Virus record (IMG/VR): IMGVR_UViG_3300021437_000055
Span: 1-36,992 of that record
DNA length: 36,992 nt
Reading direction: 5' to 3' (one strand)
Source: a virus
Under the pieces are notes generated by a model. The model made no database searches, was not told where the DNA came from, and worked only from the letters and a program-made list of their open reading frames with translations. Of the stretch, positions 19,575 to 28,000 are shown one piece after another. The position numbers and the translations under genes were made by a program. Numbering within the stretch: the first letter of the stretch is position 1; every line of letters starts with the position of its first letter.

Positions 19575-22241
19575 ATGTCATTGACGAAACCTGTAAATTC
19601 TAAATCAAATATAAAGCAGTACAGTAATGCTGATCTGCCAGTACAGCCACGTCAACCGGTTGTTGCTAGGTATGCAGCAGAATCAACTTTAAATCAAACT
19701 GTAATTAACCTACCTTTTCAAGTTGATACAGTCAATGCAGCTGACTCTTTTATGCTGACAGTTGATGGAAAAGTTTTAACTCCAGGATTAACTAATGACT
19801 TTACTTTTACTGCAATTGATTCATTTGGATTTTCTAGTACTGTAACACTCGTTCAGTCTATTCCTGCCTCTTTAAATATTCAAGCTATTAAACTAGGTCT
19901 TAAGAAAGAGACTGAATTCTTACAGGATGCAAGATTTACTCAATTGTATGAATCCCAAGATCAAGCCTTACAAGGTTTTATTCGCACTGCCGATGTAATA
20001 ACTGCAACAACAACTACTGGAACTCCAGCAACTGGAACCTTCTATTCATCAATCACAAATAGAGCTTCGATTGTAGATCTAAGTAAAGATCTTAAAGTTA
20101 GAATGGGTATTGAGAGAATAATGACTCAACAGATCTACCAACTTCAAAATGAATTTGGATCTAGTGGTGAACCTGTTTGGGCAACACCAAATGATGACAG
20201 GGGTCAGATTAGATTTGTAGGGAGTTGGAGTAATTTTAATTCATCTCAAGGTACTTTCCCTATCGCATCTTCTCAAAATGACTTTGTAGAGATTACTTTT
20301 TACGGAACTGGTTTAAATCTTTTATATAGTCCAGATTCAACAGCAAGAGATTATAGATACACAGTAGATGGTGGAACAGAGAGTTCAAATTTTTATATTA
20401 TTGGATCTAATGTATTAACTGGCAGAAATTATGCTCAAAATCAATTAGGTAATGTAGTAACTGGATTAAGTTTAGGTATTCACACAATTAAGATTAGAAA
20501 TGCTAGTGCATCGCAAAATATGTTTTTATATGGTTTTGAAGTTCTAAACGAATCTTCAACTTTAAAAGTTAATCCAGGTTCTACATATTTAGCTGGTAAA
20601 AAAATTACTACACTAGCTCAACAATCTCCTGCTTATAATTCTGGATTTGAAACAGGTACATTAGGCTCTCGTGGCGGTAGGGTTCTAGTTTATCAAAAAT
20701 CAGATGGCAGTATTGCAAAAGCAGTTACACCAACTGATGCAAGTTCTTTAACATATCCTTCAGTTGTTCATACAAATGAAGAAGCAATCCGTCCTTATCA
20801 CTGGAGAGAATTTGGTGCAGGAAGATCTGATGATTTTAGTTTATTAACAAGTGCAAGCACTAACGTAAATGTGGCTTTTAGTTTAGATGATGGAACGACG
20901 ACATTAACAGGTATTGCGGTAACTCCACATTCAACATTAAATGGAGTTACCCCTACTACTAATAGTGCCAGTTCATTAATATTTACATTTGTTGGTACTG
21001 GCTTAGATGTCGAATTTTATATTGACAGTGCAGGAACAAATACTAATGCGAATGCATATACTTATACAATTGATGGTGGATCTCAAATCAACCTACCAAC
21101 TGTAAGTGCTGGTGCTGGAGCTTTTGTTACTTTAAAAGTAGCATCTGGTCTTCCTTATGGAACACATACTTTTAAATTAATTAGAAATGTCCCAAATGTT
21201 TTTAGTTATTTTATTAGAAAACTGATTCCATATCAACCTAAGAAACCTTCTCTACCTTCTGGTGCAGTTGAATTAGCTGATTACAATATTATGGCAACAT
21301 ATGTTGCATCAAGTAGTACAACATCAAATGTACCTTCAACTGGTGTCTTAGCAAAAAGTATGAGTAGAGAAGTTATTCCTACTGGAACTTGGACGGCTAT
21401 TACTCAAAGATTTAATGATGTTAATTTGACCAGTTTTTCATTAGATACAACTACAACTGGTCAAACTTTAGAGTATACATTTTTTGGAACTGGTATTGAA
21501 TTTGGCATGTATTATGCTAACAATCCATGCAGTGTTACTGTTCAAATTGATGGTGCAGCTTATACAGGTGCAGCAACAGTGAGTAATAGTAGTTTTATGA
21601 CATGGACACCTGGTACAAGTACAGCACTTGTGACTGGTGGCAGTAGTGCAAACTTGCAAATTTCAAGCCTTAGTCTTGGAAAACATACAATTAAATTAAC
21701 TGTTGCATCAATTGGAGCATCAGCAACTCTTGCAATGATTGGTTTTCAAATCATCACTCCAATTCATTCATATAAATCAAATATTTATGCTGATTTACAG
21801 AATACTCTTTCAGTTGGATCAAATGCAATCTCTGACAACAGAAAAACTTCTGCTATCAAAGAAGCACTGCCTGCTCAAAAAGCTTGGGCGCAAGCAATAA
21901 GAATCTCATCACTAACTACAACATCTACATCTTATGTTCCAACAGGTGATTTATCTTGTACTGTTAAGGTTGGATCTAATGGACGTTTAAAGATTTCTGC
22001 AAATATGGGATTCAGGAACAGTGTTGCCGGGACTGATACATATTTAGGTATTTTTGTAAATGGCGTACAGGTTGGTATTGATGTTAATAGAACTATTTAT
22101 ACTGGTGCTGCAAGTGATAATTTAACTACATCTTTAATAGTGCCAATATCAGCTGGAACACATAAAGTTGATGTTTATTGGAAAAACAATGGTGGAACAT
22201 CAACTTTATTTCCAAGTATTTTAACTGTAGAAGAGCTTTAA
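19575..22241 (+). CDS. Tail fibre / receptor-binding protein, paralogue B
   Basis: An 888-residue paralogue of the fibre gene at 15000. The N-terminal ~135 residues differ (beta module FMLTVDGKVLTPG near residue 58), then the shared block TPATGTFYSSITNRAS...QNEFGSSGEPVW appears near residues 150-205. Three F(Y/V/F)GTG(L/I)...(V/I)DG...GxHT(I/F)K modules follow at about 235-328, 465-552 and 632-728, joined by the same linkers (RVLVYQKSDG, PYQPKKPSLPSGAVELADYN-like). It ends with the same tip domain (GTHKVDVYWKN). It has its own promoter box and Shine-Dalgarno sequence, so the second cassette can be expressed separately. It is probably a second receptor-binding fibre with different specificity. 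Confidence 0.7.
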   Translation: MSLTKPVNSKSNIKQYSNADLPVQPRQPVVARYAAESTLNQTVINLPFQVDTVNAADSFMLTVDGKVLTPGLTNDFTFTAIDSFGFSSTVTLVQSIPASLNIQAIKLGLKKETEFLQDARFTQLYESQDQALQGFIRTADVITATTTTGTPATGTFYSSITNRASIVDLSKDLKVRMGIERIMTQQIYQLQNEFGSSGEPVWATPNDDRGQIRFVGSWSNFNSSQGTFPIASSQNDFVEITFYGTGLNLLYSPDSTARDYRYTVDGGTESSNFYIIGSNVLTGRNYAQNQLGNVVTGLSLGIHTIKIRNASASQNMFLYGFEVLNESSTLKVNPGSTYLAGKKITTLAQQSPAYNSGFETGTLGSRGGRVLVYQKSDGSIAKAVTPTDASSLTYPSVVHTNEEAIRPYHWREFGAGRSDDFSLLTSASTNVNVAFSLDDGTTTLTGIAVTPHSTLNGVTPTTNSASSLIFTFVGTGLDVEFYIDSAGTNTNANAYTYTIDGGSQINLPTVSAGAGAFVTLKVASGLPYGTHTFKLIRNVPNVFSYFIRKLIPYQPKKPSLPSGAVELADYNIMATYVASSSTTSNVPSTGVLAKSMSREVIPTGTWTAITQRFNDVNLTSFSLDTTTTGQTLEYTFFGTGIEFGMYYANNPCSVTVQIDGAAYTGAATVSNSSFMTWTPGTSTALVTGGSSANLQISSLSLGKHTIKLTVASIGASATLAMIGFQIITPIHSYKSNIYADLQNTLSVGSNAISDNRKTSAIKEALPAQKAWAQAIRISSLTTTSTSYVPTGDLSCTVKVGSNGRLKISANMGFRNSVAGTDTYLGIFVNGVQVGIDVNRTIYTGAASDNLTTSLIVPISAGTHKVDVYWKNNGGTSTLFPSILTVEEL
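20023..20185 (+). repeat. Near-identical DNA block shared with 16652-16834 (copy 2)
   Basis: Identical runs at 20023-20088 and 20100-20185 match the paralogous fibre gene. The surrounding DNA is clearly diverged, which is expected if recombination or conversion keeps this block homogeneous while the receptor-binding parts change. Confidence 0.7.
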
Positions 22242-22252
22242 TAAGGAATTAT

Positions 22253-22576
22253 ATGCAAAAATTAGAATTACAATGGAAACAAATTAATATAGATTTACGA
22301 GCAGTTGATGCCAAATTAAGAAGCGAATATCCTTCTTATAAAGGCAATCAAGCAGCTAATTGCTTGGAACTTTGGTTCGAAGAAATGCCATCTCAAGAAG
22401 ATCAAGATACTATTAAGGCATATTGGGAAGCATTAGACGAATCTTCAAGCGAAGCAGTGTCGTATAAATCTGAAGCTCAACTTGAAATTGAAAAACAAAA
22501 TAAAAAGCTTTCTGCAAAAGCTAAACTCCTTGCTTTAGGTCTTTCTGAAGAAGAAGTTGCAGCTTTAAGTTTATAA
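22253..22576 (+). CDS. Small protein between fibre B and adhesin B
   Basis: A 107-residue, mostly helical, acidic protein beginning MQKLELQWKQINIDLRAVDA. ATG 22253 has TAAGGA 7 bases upstream; an in-frame ATG at 22178 lies inside the fibre gene and is rejected. Near the N-terminus are W and Y residues spread over amphipathic helices, and the C-terminus (KAKLLALGLSEEEVAALSL) is a helix-turn-helix-like tail common in small phage tail proteins. Cassette A has no counterpart. A fibre assembly chaperone or connector would fit the position, but no family is recognised. Confidence 0.65.
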   Translation: MQKLELQWKQINIDLRAVDAKLRSEYPSYKGNQAANCLELWFEEMPSQEDQDTIKAYWEALDESSSEAVSYKSEAQLEIEKQNKKLSAKAKLLALGLSEEEVAALSL

Positions 22577-22590
22577 TATGGGGAGCTAAT

Positions 22591-23229
22591 ATGGCTATTA
22601 CTCAAATTCCTAGATTACCAACACAACAACGCTTTACATCTGGTTCTGGTACATATACTACGCCAGCAAATTGTAAATTTCTTCGTGTTCGTATGGTTGG
22701 TGGTGGCGGTGGCGGTGGTGGATCTGGAACTTCAAATACATCAAATAGTGTAGGCACATCAACAAGTTTTGGAACTTCTCTTTTAACTGCAGGCGGCGGC
22801 CAAGCTCAAGTGTCAACTGCTCCAGGTGCAGGTGGAACAATAACAATAAATTCTCCTGCTTATGGAACTGGTTCAATTGGTGGTGCAAGTCCAGCAGGTA
22901 GTCAATCTCCTTCTGCTACAACTTTTGCCGGTGTAACTGGTGCAGCCTCTCCACTTGGAGGAGCTGGTGTTGGGGTATATGGGGCTGCAGGACAAGCAGC
23001 TGCAGCTAATTCTGGCTCTGGTGGCGGTGGCGGTGCTCCAGTTGGAAATGCAATTGTTGGTGGATATGCCGGTGCAGCTGGTGGATATATTGATGCAATT
23101 ATTCCAAGCCCCAATACTACTTATAGCTATACAGTTGGCTCTGGTGGCGCTGGCGGAACTGCAGGAACTTCTGGGTTTGCTGGTGGCGCTGGCGGTAGCG
23201 GTTATATAGAAGTTACTGAATATTATTAA
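22591..23229 (+). CDS. Glycine-rich tail adhesin B
   Basis: A 212-residue paralogue of the gene at 18865 with the same order: FTSGSGTYTTPANCKFLRVRMVGGG near residues 15-40, glycine/serine/alanine-rich middle, then IPSPNTTYSYTVGSGG and a short ending EVTEYY. GGGGAG precedes ATG 22591. The middle region differs from adhesin A, as expected for receptor-contacting loops. Its TAA shares the TTAA palindrome with the stop of the convergent gene on the other strand. Confidence 0.75.
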   Translation: MAITQIPRLPTQQRFTSGSGTYTTPANCKFLRVRMVGGGGGGGGSGTSNTSNSVGTSTSFGTSLLTAGGGQAQVSTAPGAGGTITINSPAYGTGSIGGASPAGSQSPSATTFAGVTGAASPLGGAGVGVYGAAGQAAAANSGSGGGGGAPVGNAIVGGYAGAAGGYIDAIIPSPNTTYSYTVGSGGAGGTAGTSGFAGGAGGSGYIEVTEYY

Positions 23230-23615
23230 ATAAATAGCATCTGATTGATATCAATATATAAAGAGGGATCAACTTGATTCCTCAGTATATAAACTTTACT
23301 CCACCAAATTGTAACACCACGAACCTGCTGTTCGTCCCAACTTTGTAAGTCCTCATGAACATTGAATTCTATAGATATTTTTCCACCAGGATCGAATCCT
23401 CTTACACGCTGTTCTAATGCCTCTTTAGCTTTTTTAAATAATGTTGGATTATATCCGCTATTTTCGCCATTAAAATTTCTTGTAGCATCAATATTGCGAA
23501 AGAAATCAAATGCAGCAGCTTCTAGAGTTTTATTGTTAGCGGCAGCGATTCGTTTGTCACGAATCTTCTGTGCTTTCTTCTCTATTTCTGCAAGCATATC
23601 TTTTTTGGATGACAT
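23226..23615 (-). CDS. Unknown protein, last gene of replication operon
   Basis: A 129-residue protein on the minus strand, with a basic helical N-terminus (SSKKDMLAEIEKKAQKIRDKR) and a mixed C-terminal half containing SIEFNVHED and VTIWWSKVYIL. Its ATG overlaps the primase stop by one base, and a promoter box (minus-strand GTATAAT at 23631-23625) lies 9 bases before the ATG, so it may be made both by coupling and from a transcript with a leader of only about three bases. No family is recognised; the position suggests a replication or DNA-binding accessory protein. Confidence 0.6.
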   Translation of the reverse strand: MSSKKDMLAEIEKKAQKIRDKRIAAANNKTLEAAAFDFFRNIDATRNFNGENSGYNPTLFKKAKEALEQRVRGFDPGGKISIEFNVHEDLQSWDEQQVRGVTIWWSKVYILRNQVDPSLYIDINQMLFI

Positions 23616-24523
23616 TATATTGGTATTATACTTTTAATAACAAATTTAGCAAATTCAGTATGACCTAGTTGTTTTAGCATATCATTCCAATCTTTTTCAC
23701 TATCATTTGTAAATGCATAATGAGTAATTGAGCCTGATTCAGCAAACTTCTGATACATCTTTATTCCGGCTTCGTCTGTGTCTGGGGCGACGACGACTTT
23801 GAGTCCTCTGTCTTTGAGTTCTTTGAGCGTTTCTCTTTGTAATTCTGTAGCACCAGAGCCAGAGCAAGCAATGAGCCTCCAGGGACAATGAGACACACCG
23901 CCGTAAGCTTGATTAAGCGCTTGCTGGATGGCGATAGCGTTAAAGGCACCTTCTGTAACAATGACTCCTTTAACTTGCGCCAAGAATTTCCCTTGATTCC
24001 ACCCATAAAATAATAATCCCAATCGTGTTCCAGGAAGTGTAGTTATTTTCCACACATCACCATCTTCATTAACTCTTTGCTCTACAAATCTAACCTGTGC
24101 TCCACAGAAATGATTTTCTAAGTAATATGGAAAAACTATTCCCTCTTGATCAAGGTCATAATACATATCACCATCTAAATTCAATCCACGAGACTTAATA
24201 TATTCTACGCCTTTGATTGCCCTAGGATCTGATAAAGGAATAAATCTTGCTGGCCAAGCCATTGCAGAAACTTCATTTGGTTGAGCTTCAACAAAATAAA
24301 AATCACCTGCCCCAATAAATTCATCTTTATCTATACCAGCAGTCTCACAATATTGTGTTAATGAATAGGCGCGATCGCATTTATTGCAATAGCACCAGAA
24401 TGGATCCGGTTCATAGCCTTTAGCACGAGCAGCTTCCATTTTTTCTGGTTCAGTTGCATGCCAATATAGTGTTCTATTTCTTGGTTGGCAGATTAAACAC
24501 CAACGATTATCACGTTGCGCCAT
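23615..24523 (-). CDS. DNA primase (zinc finger plus Toprim)
   Basis: A 302-residue primase from ATG 24523, preceded by AAGGA; upstream in-frame codons to 24562 would lie deep in the helicase gene and lack a ribosome site. Residues 9-49 hold a zinc-binding set (C9, C12, C44, C46, C49). The Toprim fold shows the acidic motif VTEGAFNA near residue 187 and the D.D motif APDTDEAG near 243, followed by DWNDML. This order matches DnaG and the T7 gp4 primase half, which lay down RNA primers for lagging-strand synthesis. It overlaps the DnaB-like helicase gene by 14 bases, so primase and helicase are made together but as separate proteins. It is shorter than bacterial DnaG (about 580 residues) because it has no helicase-binding C-terminal domain. 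Confidence 0.85.
   Translation of the reverse strand: MAQRDNRWCLICQPRNRTLYWHATEPEKMEAARAKGYEPDPFWCYCNKCDRAYSLTQYCETAGIDKDEFIGAGDFYFVEAQPNEVSAMAWPARFIPLSDPRAIKGVEYIKSRGLNLDGDMYYDLDQEGIVFPYYLENHFCGAQVRFVEQRVNEDGDVWKITTLPGTRLGLLFYGWNQGKFLAQVKGVIVTEGAFNAIAIQQALNQAYGGVSHCPWRLIACSGSGATELQRETLKELKDRGLKVVVAPDTDEAGIKMYQKFAESGSITHYAFTNDSEKDWNDMLKQLGHTEFAKFVIKSIIPI
23625..23631 (-). promoter_or_regulatory. Minus-strand promoter box GTATAAT
   Basis: The sequence AAGTATAAT on the minus strand lies inside the end of the primase gene and ends 9 bases before ATG 23615. With the spacing of the other boxes, the transcript would begin about three bases before the ATG. Confidence 0.5.
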
Positions 24524-25523
24524 TTGATCCTTGCAATCTATCGAGAGCTGCAGTAGCAGCATTTAAACGACTATTTTTAGTTCTATTTTGAATCTCATCT
24601 TCCGATATCATTACGTATCTACCTTTTTCGAAGGCACAAACGATTTTGTTACCCTGCTTGCCAAAACGATCTTTATGGATGATAAACTCAGATGTTTGAT
24701 TATCATAATTTGGCACAATTTCAATAATAACTGTAGCAGGTTCAACAATAGCAGAGCAATCTTTGATACGCGTATCTATATCTTTGGCTCCACCCTTTTT
24801 TGAAACTGAGTAAAGTTGGGCAAATAAAACAACAGGCATACTAGAACCTTTAATATATTGTCCAAGCCATACACGAAGATCATTTAGATTTTCGTATGCA
24901 GTTTTCTTAGAATCTTTAATTGAATACTTAATTAATTGAAAGTAATCGATTAAAACGCAAGAATAACTATCTTCTTTTTTAACAGCTTCTAAAGCCTTTT
25001 TAATACCTTCAATTTTAGTTGTAATGCCATCTTGATATGTAACATCTAGCACCTTTACATAATTAGATATCTCAGGAAATAGTCCGACTACTTTCATCAT
25101 ATCTTCATTTGGCATCATTCCCTTTTTATAATCATTAAAGCTTAATCCAAGATGTAAGCAAGCGATACGAAATAGAATATCTTGCTTTGATTCTTCATTA
25201 GAGATAACTAATGTTTTCTTACCTTGAAGCCATAAGGGGTATGTAATATTTGCCGCAACTGTTGATTTACCAGAACCAGTATATGCACAAAACAGATAAA
25301 GATTTTCTCTAGTAAACGGTATTGTTGCACTAAGAGCATCATTTATTAATGTAATTCGCTGAGAGAGCATTTTCTTATACTTACCTATATCAGTAAGCAT
25401 CTCTCTCATTGAAGCTTGATCACCAAATGATTCAATATCATCAAGGGAAATTTGAACGTCAGCAGTAGGACCCTTACCGGCCAATTTAAGCTGCGCTTGC
25501 ATTTGCTCAGGAGTTAGTTTCAT
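24510..25523 (-). CDS. DnaB-like replicative helicase
   Basis: A 337-residue RecA-fold ATPase. I chose ATG 25523, with AGGTGA five bases upstream, over an in-frame GTG at 25532. Walker A is GSGKST near residues 83-88, Walker B is VLIDYFQL near 189-196, then FAQL (motif H3-like) and KDRFGKQG, the position of the arginine finger in DnaB-type helicases. The N-terminal domain is short (~60 residues) compared with DnaB (~150), as in several phage helicases. It is expected to form a hexamer at the fork, unwinding DNA with the primase encoded just downstream. It overlaps both neighbours by 14-17 bases. Confidence 0.85.
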   Translation of the reverse strand: MKLTPEQMQAQLKLAGKGPTADVQISLDDIESFGDQASMREMLTDIGKYKKMLSQRITLINDALSATIPFTRENLYLFCAYTGSGKSTVAANITYPLWLQGKKTLVISNEESKQDILFRIACLHLGLSFNDYKKGMMPNEDMMKVVGLFPEISNYVKVLDVTYQDGITTKIEGIKKALEAVKKEDSYSCVLIDYFQLIKYSIKDSKKTAYENLNDLRVWLGQYIKGSSMPVVLFAQLYSVSKKGGAKDIDTRIKDCSAIVEPATVIIEIVPNYDNQTSEFIIHKDRFGKQGNKIVCAFEKGRYVMISEDEIQNRTKNSRLNAATAALDRLQGSNGAT

Positions 25524-26037
25524 TTTTATCACCTAAAACGTTTTGTAATGTATCTTCTACATCAAGATTGTACTCTAATTGATCTCGCCATCGTTTGACG
25601 AGTTCATCCGTGTTTAATGTAGGGAATTGATCAGCATATCGACGTTGAGCTTTATATTCAGTTGCAGACATACTCCCATAAACCTTTGGTTCCGGATCGT
25701 GATCTACAGGCGTTGCAGGAAAGAATTCGAAGAAGACTTCAGTTGCAGTAGCTTCAATGCTATCATTCCATTCTTCAATGAATTCTTTTTCAGATTTGTC
25801 TAGTTTAGATTTTAAGTTCTTATAAACACTTCTTGCTACCGATGGTAGAGGTTGATGTGTTTTAATTACTTTTGGTAAATACGATTCATATACATCATCA
25901 AAAACTGCTTCAGCATCTTTCCATTTCTGGAATAGCTCTTCAAAATTATTTCTAGCATTCTTTGTTTTCTTGTCACCAGATTTAAAGTTTGCAGCCCATT
26001 CAATAAATGCTAATTCAATTAGTTTATTCTTGTCCAT
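25507..26037 (-). CDS. Unknown protein upstream of replicative helicase
   Basis: A 176-residue, strongly charged and mostly helical protein from ATG 26037 (MDKNKLIELAFIEW), with GAGG upstream; codons back to 26070 are inside the upstream gene. The middle contains EFIEEWNDSIEATATEVFFEF and the C-terminal part KRWRDQLEYNLDVEDTLQNV. No motif is recognised. It overlaps the helicase gene by 17 bases and the previous gene by 14. A helicase loader or replication accessory protein would fit this position, but the sequence does not prove it. Confidence 0.6.
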   Translation of the reverse strand: MDKNKLIELAFIEWAANFKSGDKKTKNARNNFEELFQKWKDAEAVFDDVYESYLPKVIKTHQPLPSVARSVYKNLKSKLDKSEKEFIEEWNDSIEATATEVFFEFFPATPVDHDPEPKVYGSMSATEYKAQRRYADQFPTLNTDELVKRWRDQLEYNLDVEDTLQNVLGDKNETNS

Positions 26038-26230
26038 CTTCAACCTCAGACGGAAGTGCCGAAGATTCAATGGCTACACCTGTCTTAAGGTTTGTAACAC
26101 GAATCTTTGCCGAGTTGTTGATCTTGTCAACAAACAAAAGCTCTAACTTATATTCGTTATTAATAATAAATGGCTTTTTCTTTCCAAGCCACCAGTAAAG
26201 AGAATCTTTTAACTTATTTGCATATTCCAT
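26024..26230 (-). CDS. Small unknown protein, first gene of replication operon
   Basis: A 68-residue protein starting at ATG 26230 with a strong GGAGG five bases upstream. It begins with a basic Trp-rich helix (LKDSLYWWLGKKKPF) and continues with beta-predicted sequence (YKLELLFVDKINNSAKIRVTNL). No family recognised. Being first after the minus-strand promoter at 26270-26264 it leads the operon that includes helicase and primase. Confidence 0.6.
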   Translation of the reverse strand: MEYANKLKDSLYWWLGKKKPFIINNEYKLELLFVDKINNSAKIRVTNLKTGVAIESSALPSEVEDGQE

Positions 26231-26263
26231 ATAACCTCCAAAAACGGTTTTCTCTATAAATTG

Positions 26264-26270
26264 ATTATAC
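26264..26270 (-). promoter_or_regulatory. Minus-strand operon promoter box GTATAAT
   Basis: CGTATAAT on the minus strand is followed by about 33 bases that include GGAGG before ATG 26230. This is a conventional leader, unlike the leaderless starts on the plus strand. No -35 is obvious. Confidence 0.55.
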
Positions 26271-26315
26271 GATCAGATTAAAATCGGTCGTAAAGCTAAG
26301 GCTATTTATACCCGG

Positions 26316-26322
26316 GTAGAAT
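26316..26322 (+). promoter_or_regulatory. Promoter-like box GTAGAAT, leaderless start
   Basis: The box differs at one base from the common motif and ends six bases before ATG 26329. No Shine-Dalgarno sequence is present. If transcription begins where spacing predicts, the helicase mRNA starts at its ATG. The divergent minus-strand promoter lies 46 bases away. Confidence 0.45.
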
Positions 26323-26328
26323 ATGAAG

Positions 26329-27732
26329 ATGAAGATAACAGTTAATAATGATTATACAAATATCTCTGGAGCAACTCCACAGTTAATACAAACTTTGCAA
26401 TCTGAGTTAACTTATACAGATAAGGCTAAACAATATCAGTTGCGCAGATTATCTAGAACAGTTTGGGGAAGAACATCTCCATTGTATAAACAATTGCAAC
26501 AAGAAGTACAGGGCAAACTATACACCATGAATGGAAACGACATGATGATTAGTTCTGCTTTTTATGGATATTTGTTAGAGAACTTTCCTAATGAAATGAA
26601 GATGGCAAGCATATTAGATAATAGAAAACACACTGGAGCTAAGATTGTAGTTCCATGGGTTAATAAGCCTCACCCATTACGACCATATCAACAAGAGGCA
26701 GTTGATCTTATGTTATCAAACTATAGGGGAGTTATTAACTTTGCTACTGGTTTAGGTAAGACATTGGTTGCAACTCATTTAGTTCAACAGTATAAAAAGC
26801 GGACATTAGTAGTTTGTCCTAGTGATTCAGTTGCAAAACAATTTTATGATCAATTTGTTGAGTGCTTTGGAAAAAAGAAGGTTGGTTTTTATGGGGGCGG
26901 AAAAAAGCAAATTAGTGAAATTACGGTTGGCATTGCTGCTTCTGTCTCTAAATATGTATCCGAATTCCAAGCAGCAGATCTTGGTCTGGTTATTTTCGAC
27001 GAGACTCATCACACTCCAGCAACTACTTTTTTTGACATCGCAGAGGGACTTAGAGGAGTTGGTAAGATATTTGGACTCACTGCAACCGACTACAGATCAG
27101 ATGGAAAAGACATAATGATTACTGGCGGCTGTGGACATGTCCTTATTCGTAGAGATATTAAATGGGGTGTTGAGAATGGTTTCTTAGCAGAACCATATTT
27201 CATTATTCGTGAAATTCCTACTGCTGGTAGAGACTTTAAAGATGATAAACTTAAATCATATAAAGAACATGTTCTTAATAATCAGATAATGAAATCTAGA
27301 ATTGAAGGCGATGCAAAAGCAATGATGGCATCTGGCAAAGCAGTGTTAATTCTTGTAGATGAAGTAGCTCATGGAGAAGAACTCTCTAAAGCCCTTGGTA
27401 TTCCTTTTGCTACAGGTCTTGATAAGAAATCACAATCTTATGTTGATGATCTTAATGCAGGGAAAATACCAGGTTTAGTGGGAACTGATGGCAAGGTTGG
27501 GGAAGGAACAGATACGAAAAATGTCGATGTCCTTATCTTGGCTAACTTTGTTGCTTCAAAGGGACCAGTTACACAAGCTATTGGACGCGGATTGCGGAAG
27601 CAGGGTACAAAGACTAAATGCTTAATACTTGACTATATCCCAATGGGATCTACTATGTTAAGTAGGCATGCAAATAACCGGATTGGTTTTTATGAAGAAA
27701 TCACCGATAAAGTAAAGGTAATTACAATATGA
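26329..27732 (+). CDS. SF2 DNA helicase, UvsW-like
   Basis: A 467-residue helicase. Two in-frame ATGs are close together (26323 and 26329); I prefer 26329 because the promoter-like box ends exactly six bases before it. Motifs in order: LRPYQQEAV (Q-like motif), Walker A ATGLGKT near residue 139, CPSDSV (Ia), DETHH (DEAD-box variant II) near 224, GLTAT (III) near 245, and QAIGRGLR (VI) near 416. This order is typical of the SF2 family that includes T4 UvsW, which rewinds and remodels branched DNA and R-loops during recombination-dependent replication. It stands on the opposite strand from the DnaB-like operon, divergently transcribed. The stop TGA overlaps the next ATG. Confidence 0.85.
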   Translation: MKITVNNDYTNISGATPQLIQTLQSELTYTDKAKQYQLRRLSRTVWGRTSPLYKQLQQEVQGKLYTMNGNDMMISSAFYGYLLENFPNEMKMASILDNRKHTGAKIVVPWVNKPHPLRPYQQEAVDLMLSNYRGVINFATGLGKTLVATHLVQQYKKRTLVVCPSDSVAKQFYDQFVECFGKKKVGFYGGGKKQISEITVGIAASVSKYVSEFQAADLGLVIFDETHHTPATTFFDIAEGLRGVGKIFGLTATDYRSDGKDIMITGGCGHVLIRRDIKWGVENGFLAEPYFIIREIPTAGRDFKDDKLKSYKEHVLNNQIMKSRIEGDAKAMMASGKAVLILVDEVAHGEELSKALGIPFATGLDKKSQSYVDDLNAGKIPGLVGTDGKVGEGTDTKNVDVLILANFVASKGPVTQAIGRGLRKQGTKTKCLILDYIPMGSTMLSRHANNRIGFYEEITDKVKVITI

Positions 27733-27989
27733 TGTTAAAGAAAACTAAAAAAGAAGTTCTTGACGATATTAAAAATGCAGCCTATAGTGCAGCTTATCAA
27801 GCTGGTCAAGTTAACATAAATATTGATCAATATCAACTTCAACAAGCATTTCAAAATTCCATTAGATTAAATAATCAATTTGGCGTGCAACAAGCTATAG
27901 CCGATGCAGTTGCTGCCGGTTTTGCTAAACTTATTGAGAATACATACTTTGATGCTGAATTTGAACAAGATATCGGGCTAAAAAGCTAG
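27729..27989 (+). CDS. Small unknown protein after SF2 helicase, ends in TAG
   Basis: An 86-residue helical protein with a basic start (LKKTKKEVLDDIKNAAYSAAYQAG) and an Ala/Gln-rich middle. The ATG overlaps the helicase TGA by four bases; an adjacent ATG at 27732 is an alternative start. The stop is TAG (27987-27989), whose last base begins the promoter box of the next gene. A suppressor tRNA would add six residues before TAA. Function unknown. Confidence 0.6.
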   Translation: MMLKKTKKEVLDDIKNAAYSAAYQAGQVNINIDQYQLQQAFQNSIRLNNQFGVQQAIADAVAAGFAKLIENTYFDAEFEQDIGLKS

Positions 27990-27995
27990 TATAAT
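27989..27995 (+). promoter_or_regulatory. Promoter box GTATAAT, leaderless start
   Basis: AGTATAAT overlaps the upstream TAG stop and ends five bases before ATG 28001. There is no Shine-Dalgarno sequence upstream. Confidence 0.6.
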
Positions 27996-28000
27996 AGGTT

